A stretch of DNA of 64,000 bases from Candidatus Cloacimonetes bacterium HGW-Cloacimonetes-3 (GTDB taxonomy: Bacteria; Cloacimonadota; Cloacimonadia; Cloacimonadales; Cloacimonadaceae): assembly GCA_002840645.1 (NCBI GenBank), contig PHBO01000003.1, positions 1 through 64,000 of the forward strand, read 5' to 3'. The notes below the pieces were generated by a model. It was not told the origin of the DNA. It worked only from the letters and a program-made list of their open reading frames with translations, and made no database searches. Below, in pieces: positions 25,501-33,358 of the stretch (positions are counted from its first letter, which is position 1; the number at the start of each line of letters is the position of its first letter). A program made the translations under genes and the position numbers.

Positions 25501-26650
25501 GCAAGGCAGTTCCAGATAAGCCTGCCACAGGTGCATAATATGCTGCATAGGGATCATTGGCAAGAGTTGTTGTGCTGATGGTAGAGGAATTTGCGCTTGT
25601 TCCGAAAGTGTTGTAAGCACGCACGCGGTAATAGTAATTTGTGCTTGCATTTAGCCCGCTTACAGTTTGGCTGGTGGAGGCTACAGTAAGGTTATTGTAT
25701 CCCGATAGCATCGTTCCGAATGTGTTTGAAGTAGATACATCAAGCCGGTAGCTGACGGCACCTAAGGCTGCACCCCAATTAGCAATGAATGAGTTTATGC
25801 CTACATTGGTAGCGGCTGTAGCTGTTGGTACTGCCGGGGGAGAATTGCCGGATGTAGAAAAGCTATATTCCTCGCCGTAGGCTGTGCCCTGGCTGTTGGT
25901 GGCATACGCGCGGTAGTAATAAAGGGTGGAAGCTGTAAGGCTGCTGAGGTTGCTTACAAAGCTGCCTGTCCCCGTTCCATCGGAAGTGAAGCTGTTACTG
26001 ATAGTGGGATTGGCTGATGTGTCCCAGCATACACCACGGGCGGTTACTACTGCTCCGCCATCCGAAGTGATGGTTCCACCGCTAACAGCAGTTGTATTTG
26101 TAATCGAACTCACCACCGCGGTAGAAAGCACTGCCAGCGTGGGAGAGCCGCCTGCATAATCAGTGATAATTATGTCGTGCACATATATTGCAGCACTTGC
26201 TGAGGCTAATCTGATAGTAGCAGAACTAAGGGTGTTTACATCATAATAGTGGGTGGTGCCTGTTGTTCCTATTCCTGTGAAGCTGGTTATGTCATCCCAA
26301 GTAGAACCGTTGAAGGATCTTAGTACTACCGTTCTTCCTGCTGCTCCGGCTGCGAGATGAAACTCAACCCTGCCAATTGATGGTAAAGCAGGAAGCTCCA
26401 ATACGCCGGTGCTGGCTTTCAGCTGGACACGTCCGGCAGAGCCGGTGCCGGTAGCTGAGGCAGAATTTGCCACAATACAATCTGTCATAGAGACATTAGC
26501 TGTACCTGTACCTACCGTAATTGATTGTGTGTAGCTACCATAGCTATTATGGTTTGTCCAGGTACTAATATCGTCGTCAATTATGGTGGTCTGTCCCCAA
26601 ATCAGGCTAACAGCCATCAGGACAAGTGCTAACAGTATGAAACGTTTCAT
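22574..26650 (-). CDS. Giant secreted endonuclease I-family protein with FN3, Calx-beta and lamin-tail domains
   Basis: The product is 1358 residues from the ATG at 26650 (AAGGAG lies 9 nt upstream; an ATG 6 nt earlier is possible). Order: signal peptide; a jelly-roll-like domain (to about 170); two FN3-like domains; an endonuclease I domain (about 370-585) with N-T-E-H-T-Y-A-Q-S-W-F, K-A-D-V-H-H-L-F, D-Q-H-K-G-N-L-A-R-A and W-H-N-A-D-P; a Calx-beta domain (about 590-705); two or three FN3 domains; a lamin-tail domain (L-I-I-S-E-Y-V-E-G); and a final FN3 ending F-Y-K-V-T-A-L-N. The nuclease would cut DNA outside the cell, perhaps for nutrient recovery. It lacks the Y-P-N-P sorting domain, as the 9707 protein does. 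Confidence 0.88.
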   Translation of the reverse strand: MKRFILLALVLMAVSLIWGQTTIIDDDISTWTNHNSYGSYTQSITVGTGTANVSMTDCIVANSASATGTGSAGRVQLKASTGVLELPALPSIGRVEFHLAAGAAGRTVVLRSFNGSTWDDITSFTGIGTTGTTHYYDVNTLSSATIRLASASAAIYVHDIIITDYAGGSPTLAVLSTAVVSSITNTTAVSGGTITSDGGAVVTARGVCWDTSANPTISNSFTSDGTGTGSFVSNLSSLTASTLYYYRAYATNSQGTAYGEEYSFSTSGNSPPAVPTATAATNVGINSFIANWGAALGAVSYRLDVSTSNTFGTMLSGYNNLTVASTSQTVSGLNASTNYYYRVRAYNTFGTSANSSTISTTTLANDPYAAYYAPVAGLSGTALQSGLHDLIDNNTYSNYDGAKTFLFQTLDNNSGVVRCVYTGHDYTINSSYNGSSDPNTEHTYAQSWFGTAEESIKKADVHHLFITTMSVNSSRSNYPFDVVTNVSNTYTYANGYVSKRGTNSDGQTVWEPADQHKGNLARAMLYFNTRYNMTLSQGGVDMLETLITWHNADPVDAAELTRNTAVYNHQGNRNPFVDHPEYVASIWGGSTASTVIQFSPASAIVNEADGSVSLTVQITNPSATVATTAQIALTDGSASDVGNFVTRSISFPAGSSSNQSISVTITNDTLLEGTESLIFSLINVSGGNSAMIGNYGSFNLEIEDNDIPTVVATAATAIGYNGFTANWNAASGISDYEFDLSTSSSFSSFVGSYENYPVSATSQLISGLNAGTTYYYRVRALYNDGTGLSSGTITASTSAIPAPVAIAASGIGFTGFTANWNAVPGFANYQFDLSLSPTFATYVGAYQNYPVSSTSLLISGLSSGITYYYRVKTMLDLAYSVYSNVISTQTDAITYLDAPLATDATAVSHEGFTARWEAVTGAEGYRIDVYSGDGGTTTDLIISEYVEGSSNNKYLEIYNGTGATVDLSSYKIKLYPNAATSAFNTQALTGTLPNNACLVFKNSSATLTLPEGVTATASTTTNFNGNDAIAIVKGDPEVFVDIFGNIGNGDYWASAPISATNQTLRRKSSVLSGVTVDLANDAGFPTLATEWDSFPIDTVDGLGTHGIGASSPVAGYQDLAVSGNVARVSGLDPETDYSYRVRAVNTGDTSDNSNTILVSTTAVTAGTGANTAIGGASSTVLIPVLTGFSNNNLTIDPAVSSSDDFIVTVSTITDGVRFSITSSNNSAYNGAYVLNHAGLGFVPATLLYRFNSVETSATVFTPTTTQTSVTLSGLSGTGTLEIDLLQTPLTLDTPVVTISIESDTITLSWDEVSGATSYRIESSDNPYNGFSLLGTTANLYWSEAASMAKKFYKVTALN

Positions 26651-27306
26651 TATCATTTGCTCCTTAAGCATAATACTATTTAACATCCCCTACGTCAAGC
26701 TCCGACATAGGGGCTAAACATACATACAAATTACGTTCCATAAGCGTAAATAAACATGATAATGCGTTTATGCCGTTCTGCAAACATACAAATCATGTAT
26801 CACTGTCCAATCTCCCTTGTTTATCCGCAAAAGTACCATGGGTAAACTAAGTAAGCTAAAACACGGTTAGATCAAGATCAGTTCAGGGTCGGCACTGTAT
26901 CGGACAGCAGGTTAGTCACAAGGACACCCCCTGTAGCAAAAAGGGGACAGGCAGGTCTTAATGGCTCACTTTCAAACTTTATAGTAAACTCTATATTCAG
27001 CCTTGCTTGCAGACCATATCCTTCCCATAACCCTCCCGTATCGGATATGGGAGGGTTATGGGAATCTTTACAGCTATGTGTGGTCTAAATCTATGATTGT
27101 AGTCACGGGGGAATACATGGCTTTAAATACATGGCTGGTGGCACAATCCCGGATGGGGTACACATCAACTAATACCAAGTCACTTGAAAGTGAGCTAACT
27201 TTATAGCTCCAAGATTTAGCAAATATTAAGAAAAGTATTGCTTACGGGAAGGAAACACAGTAGATTATTAGAAAACTCGTATATTTACGGATAAAAGGAT
27301 GGGAGA
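26651..27306. other. 656-bp intergenic region between divergent genes
   Basis: No gene is supported. It should hold promoters for both flanking genes. It contains the palindrome at 27022-27064, which is itself inside a wider pair AGACCATA ... TATGTGTGGTCT (27011-27084). A short near-repeat, AATACATGG, occurs at about 27112 and 27126. The rest is A+T-rich and not recognised. Confidence 0.5.
27022..27064. repeat. Near-perfect palindrome, 21-bp arms, 1-nt loop
   Basis: Arm 1 is 27022-27042 (begins TTCCCATAAC) and arm 2 is 27044-27064, with one mismatch that would form a G-T pair in RNA. Geometry matches the palindromes at 11388, 17582 and 35522. The flank TATGTGTGGT is the reverse complement of the ACCACACATA seen beside the 17582 palindrome. 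Confidence 0.82.
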
Positions 27307-28062
27307 ATGCAAGTACCTTTTAACATGAAGCGTTTGATTGATACGGAAATACGCTTTCCACAGCGGTTTACTACCATGGTTACGAAAAACTGGGGCTTTA
27401 TTTTCTGGAATGAGGGTAACAAAGCCTCGCACGACAGCAATCATGCGGTTATTACAGATACTATTGGGGTGGAAAGCTCGGTTAGGGAACTGGAGTTTTT
27501 CTACAAAAGCAAAGGTATTTCCCCACGCGTGTATTCCGCATTGAAGGCAAATGAATTGGAGCGTATCCGTCCGGCACTGGATGGGCATGGTTTTACCATT
27601 GATATTATGAATGATGAGTACTTTGTTCACGATCATGAAAGTGTCCTGCACCCCGTGGAAGAGCTTCATATTGATAGGGTAAAGAAGCTGGACATCGATA
27701 TGATGGAAACTATTGCCGTGGAGTTTGGCGGGGACTGGACTATCAAGGTGGTGGAGAAACACTTGCAGCATCCCTCTTATCACTTGTTAGGCGGTTTTGT
27801 GGATGGAGAGCTTGCCTCTCTTGCTTCAGTAAGTGTATTTGCCGGTTACAGCAGAGTGGATGATGTGTTTACCCGTAACATGTTCCGTGGTAAGGGTTTT
27901 GCCGGCGCAATGATCCACCATCTGATAAACTACCATCGTGGTATCTCCGATAACTATCTGTACCTTTATTCGAACAATCCCGCGGCGATTAAGATATATG
28001 AAAAAGCCGGGTTCTCCCGTGTACCTCAGGATTTTAAAACCTGGATAGCCTATAAAGAATAG
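27307..28062 (+). CDS. GNAT-family N-acetyltransferase
   Basis: The product is 251 residues. The GNAT domain lies in the C-terminal half: a strand D-D-V-F-T-R-N-M-F-R-G-K-G-F-A-G-A-M (about residues 197-214) carries the acetyl-CoA pyrophosphate-binding R-G-K-G-F-A loop, and Y-L-Y-S-N-N-P-A-A-I-K-I-Y-E-K-A-G-F is the typical end of the fold. The N-terminal 120 residues look like a divergent second GNAT-like half or a substrate domain. The substrate is unknown. It stands alone, converging with the cyclophilin gene (4-nt gap), and diverges from the nuclease gene. Confidence 0.88.
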   Translation: MQVPFNMKRLIDTEIRFPQRFTTMVTKNWGFIFWNEGNKASHDSNHAVITDTIGVESSVRELEFFYKSKGISPRVYSALKANELERIRPALDGHGFTIDIMNDEYFVHDHESVLHPVEELHIDRVKKLDIDMMETIAVEFGGDWTIKVVEKHLQHPSYHLLGGFVDGELASLASVSVFAGYSRVDDVFTRNMFRGKGFAGAMIHHLINYHRGISDNYLYLYSNNPAAIKIYEKAGFSRVPQDFKTWIAYKE

Positions 28063-28066
28063 GGGG

Positions 28067-29164
28067 TCAATCCCTAAGTAGCATACTTTTGCGGATAATG
28101 GTGTTTGCGCCTGCTTTCATGCGGATTATGTAAACACCGGAGGGGCATGGTTTGCCTTTTTCATCCTTAGTGTCCCAGCTTTCTTTCCAGTATCCCGCAG
28201 CCTTTCTTGCCGGGCTGAAGCTTGTAACCTTCTGTCCTTTAAGGTTAAACACTTCAAAGCTCACTTCCGCATCTTGTTTCAGGGTGTAGTCTATTTCCAG
28301 GTTGTTACGGAAAGGATTGGGATAGCAAGTCAAGCTTGGCATAGCGATGGCAGGATTTAGATTATCACTGTTGGCTACACCGGATTGCACAGTCCACTCC
28401 ACATTATAAGCGATGCTATCCGAAGAACTTACCATGCAGCGAACCATGTTGCTTCCAATACTCGGAAAAGCGTTTTCAAATATCATGTCATTCTGCCCAC
28501 TTTGCAGATTATCGTTTATGTACCAGCTGTAGCTAAGCTGGGCTGTATTAGTGTAGGCTTCCACCATGAAGCTAATGGTTTCTCCGGGATTATAGGCAAC
28601 AGCGGCGGAATTATCGGGATATACGCTGCTGATTTGCAAATCCAGCATGCGAAGTTGTAAAATATTTACGGGTGTTATGGGTTTGCTATTAGCATCAACT
28701 GGTACCAAACCTATTGCAAGGACGTTTTCCAAACCTTCGATAATCTTGCCAAATACGGCATAGTTGCCATTTAAATTGGGAGTTGGCTCCAGAGTAATAT
28801 AATACTGGCTTCCTGCGCTGTTGGGAGCTGAGGTTTTTGCCATAGCCAGAGTGCCTGCCTGATTGTGGTTCAAGAGGGGGCTTATCTCATCCACAATCGT
28901 CCATCCCGGTCCGCCATATCCCGTACCGTAAGGACAGCCATCCTGAATCACAAATCCTGCTACCACACGATGGAATATCTTGTTGTTGTAAAAGCCGTTA
29001 TTGGTAAGCAAGATAAAGTTGTTGGCGGTGATGGGAACAATCTCGTTGTATAGCTCTGCCGTGAAGCTACCCATGGATGTATGCCAACGGGCGAAAGCTA
29101 ACCCCGATAAAGGGGTGCTAATAATGGCGATAACGAACACAATGGCGATTAAAAATCTCATCAC
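28067..29164 (-). CDS. Secreted cyclophilin-type peptidyl-prolyl isomerase with sorting domain
   Basis: The product is 365 residues. After a signal peptide (to about residue 25) comes a cyclophilin domain to about residue 172: the catalytic F-H-R-V-V-A-G-F-V-I-Q-D-G, then G-G-P-G-W-T-I-V-D-E, and S-A-G-S-Q-Y-Y-I-T-L. A PKD/Ig-like stretch (about 175-265) follows, then a sorting domain with C-Y-P-N-P-F, F-N-L-K-G-Q-K-V and P-S-G-V-Y-I-I-R-M. It should speed proline isomerisation in proteins outside the cell or on its surface. Most bacterial cyclophilins are cytoplasmic or periplasmic, so a sorted form is unusual. Confidence 0.92.
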   Translation of the reverse strand: MMRFLIAIVFVIAIISTPLSGLAFARWHTSMGSFTAELYNEIVPITANNFILLTNNGFYNNKIFHRVVAGFVIQDGCPYGTGYGGPGWTIVDEISPLLNHNQAGTLAMAKTSAPNSAGSQYYITLEPTPNLNGNYAVFGKIIEGLENVLAIGLVPVDANSKPITPVNILQLRMLDLQISSVYPDNSAAVAYNPGETISFMVEAYTNTAQLSYSWYINDNLQSGQNDMIFENAFPSIGSNMVRCMVSSSDSIAYNVEWTVQSGVANSDNLNPAIAMPSLTCYPNPFRNNLEIDYTLKQDAEVSFEVFNLKGQKVTSFSPARKAAGYWKESWDTKDEKGKPCPSGVYIIRMKAGANTIIRKSMLLRD

Positions 29165-29190
29165 GATCCTCCTCTAAAGATAGTTTGGGG

Positions 29191-29223
29191 AAAGAAAAGA
29201 AGCCGATACATTGTACCGGCTTC
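29191..29223 (-). terminator. Intrinsic terminator after tldD
   Basis: On the minus strand a 10-bp stem (GAAGCCGGTA with TATCGGCTTC, one G-T pair) and a short loop are followed by TTTTCTTT. It lies just after the stop of the TldD gene (29237) and before the cyclophilin gene. Confidence 0.8.
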
Positions 29224-29236
29224 AAGTTTGGTGTGG

Positions 29237-30676
29237 TTACATCTTTACGCTAACGTTTATATTCTTGAATCTGGCGGGGGCTACACCATGGGATAGCTGC
29301 ATAACCTGCCCTGGCTCGCCTTTACCGCAATGGAAGGTGCTGTAATAGCCCCATTCCTCTTCTCCGCAAATTGCATCGCAGGCATTCCAGAAGTCCTTGG
29401 TGATGCCAAAGTAAGTAGGCTCTTTTACTATGCCTACTATGCTGCCATCTTTAATCTTATAACCAATTTCGGTGGTAAACTGGAAGTTATTGCGGTTGTC
29501 GTCTATGCTCCATGTCTTAGTGAAATCCAGATAATAGCCATTTTCGGTGGACTTGATAAGGTCTTCCAGGCTTCCCTTTCCGGGGGCGATACATAGATTA
29601 GTCATGCGCACCAGCGGGAAATCATCTGCATAAGAGCCTTTCATATTGGAGGAAGGCTGCAAGCCAAGCATATGGGCGATATGGCGGGATGTCTGCTGGT
29701 CTACCAGCACACCATTGCGGATGATGTCCATCTTTCTGCCGGGGACACCTTCGTCATCCATGGGGTGGTAGCCTAAGCCCTTGGGATCGGTGCTGTCGGA
29801 GTAGATATTCACAATCGGTGAACCATACTGGTAGTTACCCAGCATCTCAGGCTTTACAAAGGTCTTGCCTGCGTAGGAGATCTCCATGCCGAAGATGCGG
29901 TCTGCTTCGGTGGCATGACCCACAGATTCATGTAACTGAAGAGCAAGATGTCCGTTGCCGATAATGATATCGGCTTTCTCTTCGGTAATCGTAGGAGCAG
30001 TAAGCAAGTCCATTGCTTCTTTGATAATCCGGTCTGTGTTTTCGGCAAACTGCTGCTCGTAGAAAAGCTCGAATCCGGCACGTCCGGCGCTCATATGCCC
30101 CGGCCATGTACGGGATTGAACTTGCCCGGAATCTGCTGCCACTACCATCATGATCGGCAGGGTGTTATAATACGAAGTGTGGCTGTAGCTTCCTTCAGAA
30201 TTGGCATAGAACTTCTCCTGCCTCACAAACTCTGCCGCCACGTAAGAATGGACAATTTTACCTATGGGAGCGATGGCAGTTGCCAGCTTGCCCAGGTAAT
30301 CCATCTTTTCTTCTCTTGGCATGGTAAAGGGGTTTATTTTTGGCTGGTGGTGGTATTCTGCTATCGTGGCAGGTAGAGATGGGAAAGCTACTTTTTCCTT
30401 TAGGAAATTAGAGCCTTGCACAGCATTGCTCTTTGCCAGTTTTATCATCCGGTCTATAGATGCATCGGAGAGGTCTTTAGAGCCTGCAAAGCCCCAACAG
30501 CCGTTAATAAGCACCCTTACCCCAAGCGCAGGAGAACCGTTGGAACTGCTGTAATTACGCAGGTGTTCGTTGTTGAAGCCTATGCTTTCGCTGTCTGTAA
30601 TTGTAGCCCGTACATCGGCAAACTGGATATCGGGAGTGTTCAGGCGGGAGATAATCTTCTTTATCTTTTGTTCCAT
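29237..30676 (-). CDS. tldD: TldD-family metallopeptidase
   Basis: The product is 479 residues, the usual TldD length. The zinc-binding H-E-S-V-G-H motif (H-E-x-x-x-H, about residues 252-257) followed by A-T-E-A-D identifies the catalytic partner of the TldD/TldE heterodimer, which degrades or trims unfolded and modified peptides. D-F-P-L-V-R-M-T-N-L and the C-terminal G-E-P-G-Q segment are family-typical. It follows tldE by 9 nt. No ribosomal peptide precursor is evident nearby, so its role here may be general peptide turnover. Confidence 0.92.
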   Translation of the reverse strand: MEQKIKKIISRLNTPDIQFADVRATITDSESIGFNNEHLRNYSSSNGSPALGVRVLINGCWGFAGSKDLSDASIDRMIKLAKSNAVQGSNFLKEKVAFPSLPATIAEYHHQPKINPFTMPREEKMDYLGKLATAIAPIGKIVHSYVAAEFVRQEKFYANSEGSYSHTSYYNTLPIMMVVAADSGQVQSRTWPGHMSAGRAGFELFYEQQFAENTDRIIKEAMDLLTAPTITEEKADIIIGNGHLALQLHESVGHATEADRIFGMEISYAGKTFVKPEMLGNYQYGSPIVNIYSDSTDPKGLGYHPMDDEGVPGRKMDIIRNGVLVDQQTSRHIAHMLGLQPSSNMKGSYADDFPLVRMTNLCIAPGKGSLEDLIKSTENGYYLDFTKTWSIDDNRNNFQFTTEIGYKIKDGSIVGIVKEPTYFGITKDFWNACDAICGEEEWGYYSTFHCGKGEPGQVMQLSHGVAPARFKNINVSVKM

Positions 30677-30685
30677 TATATAGTC

Positions 30686-32014
30686 CTAAATTGTATTGGT
30701 GGATGATGTGATGTTAAATCCGGTAACCAAGGCATGTGGTGCTTTCACCGTTTCGATATCAAAGCTTTCATAGTTCTCGGAGAAGGGGATGGTGTAAGCT
30801 CTGTTTTCCAGTGCTACCACGTTTTTAAGGATGCGTTCAATGCGCTCTGTGAAACGCAGGTTCATTACTACTTTGGTAATCTTGCCATCCTCAATCAGGA
30901 ATGTGCCATCTCTGGTAAGTCCCGTCAGAGAAGTCTCCTTCGGGTTTATGAAGTTCATATAGTGCAGACTGGAGATATACAAGCCTTTCTTAACTTTGCC
31001 GATCAGTTCTTCCACACTGTTTTGCCCCGGAGCAATCTTGAGGCAGGAGGCGGTATTGCCATTCTTGGGAAGCCCTGTTTTATGGTGGTAATACTGGTTA
31101 CAGGTAAAGTTTCGGAAATAGCCTTTACTTATCAGCTCCAGGGGTTTGTAAATATGCCCGCCGGAACCGTAATCCATGCGGATCATTTCGGGATCACCGG
31201 GGTCATCCACGATGTTTATCATCTCAGGGAATACTTGTTGATCTATCTTGCCTTCAAAGTAGCTGCTGTGCTGATCCAAAGCTCTTGCGCTCATGCCATA
31301 ACCGAGGTATTGCACAAACTCCGCCACGCAACGGGGAGCCAACACCACATCATAGGTGCCTGCTTCCACATCGGTAACTTCATTGGTGCAGAACTCAATC
31401 TTCTTCATCAGCCGGCTGCGGAAATCTTCCAGATCTAAGTAGGCAAAGTCATCCCCGCCAAATGTTTCCATCACGGTTAGCTGGCTTTTGTTATGTACGG
31501 CTTTGATCTCTAGGTAGATGGGTGAACCGCTGCTGCTTTTATCCAGCTTGTTGCTGTTCATCATTCTGCCGGAGCTATAATTGCAGATAAAGGTTCCGTA
31601 GAGCTCAAAATCGTGCTTAGCTGCACTTGCAGCAAGTGAAGCAAGGATATCCGTCTTTTTCTGCAAAGGTATGGCAAGAATATTATTAGTGGTCGGACGG
31701 CTTTCTGCAAGGGTCAGGTCATCCTCCACATCCACGAAATCCGGGTCTTCCGGCAGGCTGTCTATAATAGAAAGAGCGTTCAGCATGGCAGCGTCAATCT
31801 TCTCATTAGTTGGGTCGTCGATGCTGAAGCTGAAGGACTTCTTGTCCTTATACAGCCCCGCAGACAGGTTCACATTGTTCTTGCTGATGTTATAATTTGT
31901 CTGGCTGTGGTAAAAACGGAGGAAATCCGTTTGCCAGCTACTTTGATCGATGGAGAACTTCAGCTCCGGGTGCTTATCCAGAGCTGCTTTCAGGTACAGC
32001 AGTTGTTCATGCAT
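30686..32014 (-). CDS. tldE: TldE/PmbA-family protein
   Basis: The product is 442 residues, homologous to TldD but without the H-E-x-x-x-H motif, as expected for the non-catalytic partner that shapes the active chamber. Visible family features are V-V-L-A-P-R-C-V-A-E-F-V-Q-Y-L (about residues 223-237), Q-V-F-P-E-M-I-N-I-V-D-D-P and a C-terminal G-L-T-R-D-G-T-F-L-I-E-D-G-K. A ribosome-binding site AAGGAT precedes the ATG. It lies 17 nt after the dihydroorotase-like gene and 9 nt before tldD, so all three are co-expressed. Confidence 0.88.
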   Translation of the reverse strand: MHEQLLYLKAALDKHPELKFSIDQSSWQTDFLRFYHSQTNYNISKNNVNLSAGLYKDKKSFSFSIDDPTNEKIDAAMLNALSIIDSLPEDPDFVDVEDDLTLAESRPTTNNILAIPLQKKTDILASLAASAAKHDFELYGTFICNYSSGRMMNSNKLDKSSSGSPIYLEIKAVHNKSQLTVMETFGGDDFAYLDLEDFRSRLMKKIEFCTNEVTDVEAGTYDVVLAPRCVAEFVQYLGYGMSARALDQHSSYFEGKIDQQVFPEMINIVDDPGDPEMIRMDYGSGGHIYKPLELISKGYFRNFTCNQYYHHKTGLPKNGNTASCLKIAPGQNSVEELIGKVKKGLYISSLHYMNFINPKETSLTGLTRDGTFLIEDGKITKVVMNLRFTERIERILKNVVALENRAYTIPFSENYESFDIETVKAPHALVTGFNITSSTNTI

Positions 32015-32031
32015 TTTTATATCCTTATCTT

Positions 32032-33309
32032 TTATATCCAGGTACGGTTGTTATGCCGGCGTTTGGGATTAGTGCTGCGCGTTAGGAAAGCGCCGCGCCG
32101 CAGGGTCTTGAACTTGTCTCCTGCCACTTGTTCACCTTTCACATACACGGCAGTGAAGCTACCGGTAAGCTCCACCTTTTGCCCTTCGGGGCTGATGAAA
32201 TGACTGTTTACATCAGGGTTGTAAAACACGAAATCCGCATCCGAACCGGGGTCAATACTACCTTTCTGTGGGTATATGCCTAAGCGTTTTGCAGCGTTCT
32301 CACTGGTCATTTTTATGCACGTTGCAAGCGGTACTTTGCGGTTCTTCCATAGCTCGGAAAGTACCCATAGATAGCTGTAGGCAAGGGATTCCGGTGCGCT
32401 TCCCCTAAACACTTCTGCATGCCCCGTATCTTCCCGTGGCAGGGATGTGCAATTGGAAAGCAAGTATATCTTATTGGTGCGGACAAGTTCGAACAACAGC
32501 TCGAGCGATTCCGCAAAATCACAGGCATGATCAGTTTTGAAGTAATCAGGACTGAATACCGACATAAAATCGTTTACACAAATAGCGAACGAAATGTCGC
32601 TACGCTTGGAAATAGTATTAATAAACTCTATCGTGGGAAAGGACGACACCCGGGGGATATGGATGGGGTTTTCCTGCATACGCCGCAAGATTTTCTTGAT
32701 GGCATCCATCTGGGCAATAAAGCTGTATTCAGGGTGGTTTTCATGATCATAACCCTGGAAGGCAAAGGCAGTGTCACTCTCGTAGATATCCAGAAACAAA
32801 TCCATTATCTCTGTAAAACTGATTTCAGATATCGCCGGATTTGGGGCAGGTGCAGCCAGAGCTAAACCTACTATTCCTTTCGACCACAGTTCCTGCGCAG
32901 CTTCCGCATGGTAGGGATAGTCTGTGATATCCACATGTCCCCACAGTGCTGTAGCAGTGTAGGCATGCTCATCGAATAGCAGCTTTTTCTTCTCCACATC
33001 TTCGGGGCTAAACACCGGGCTTTGGGTGTAATAGCTTAATTCTCCGATGGTTGTCCAACCACCCTCGAGGGCAGCCTTGGTAATGCGGGCAATATCTTTA
33101 GTGGCTGTAGCATCTTCTCCCAGTATATGAAGGTGGGGATCAACACCACCGGGCAACAGCACCAGCCCTTTGGCATCTATGATCTCCGTTCCCTCTTCCG
33201 TTGGGATATCATCGGCGGATATCTTGATGATCTTTTCATCAAACAACATGTTCACTCGCTTGAAAGCAGCGGATGAAGTGGGCAGTGAAGCGTTTATAAT
33301 CAGTTTCAT
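32032..33309 (-). CDS. Dihydroorotase/hydantoinase-like amidohydrolase with missing metal ligands
   Basis: The product is 425 residues with the overall plan of cyclic amidohydrolases: L-P-G-G-V-D-P-H-L-H (H59, H61), a C-terminal K-M-T-S-E-N-A-A-K-R-L-G segment and G-S-I-D-P-G-S-D-A-D-F-V (about 349-361). Several expected ligands are not found. The region of the carboxylated lysine (normally G-x-x-x-F-K) reads G-I-V-G-L-A-L. The usual H-V-S-S reads R-V-S-S (about 220-223). The D-H-x-P motif is replaced by S-N-C-T-S-L-P. Such changes are seen in non-catalytic relatives, so it may act as a structural or binding partner. It sits between the TPR lipoprotein gene and tldE. Family sure; activity doubtful. 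Confidence 0.8.
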   Translation of the reverse strand: MKLIINASLPTSSAAFKRVNMLFDEKIIKISADDIPTEEGTEIIDAKGLVLLPGGVDPHLHILGEDATATKDIARITKAALEGGWTTIGELSYYTQSPVFSPEDVEKKKLLFDEHAYTATALWGHVDITDYPYHAEAAQELWSKGIVGLALAAPAPNPAISEISFTEIMDLFLDIYESDTAFAFQGYDHENHPEYSFIAQMDAIKKILRRMQENPIHIPRVSSFPTIEFINTISKRSDISFAICVNDFMSVFSPDYFKTDHACDFAESLELLFELVRTNKIYLLSNCTSLPREDTGHAEVFRGSAPESLAYSYLWVLSELWKNRKVPLATCIKMTSENAAKRLGIYPQKGSIDPGSDADFVFYNPDVNSHFISPEGQKVELTGSFTAVYVKGEQVAGDKFKTLRRGAFLTRSTNPKRRHNNRTWI

Positions 33310-33358
33310 AGCTTAGTTGCCATGAGGTGCTTACCTGTTAAAACTGTAAAAATCATGG

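Noticed and set aside
24860-25519. 219-residue open frame on the plus strand
   Set aside because: Antisense to the endonuclease I domain of the giant secreted protein; composition is a mirror of that gene.
29237-32014. TldD/TldE as part of a ribosomal-peptide (microcin or lasso-type) cluster
   Set aside because: No precursor peptide, cyclase or leader-like small gene was found nearby.
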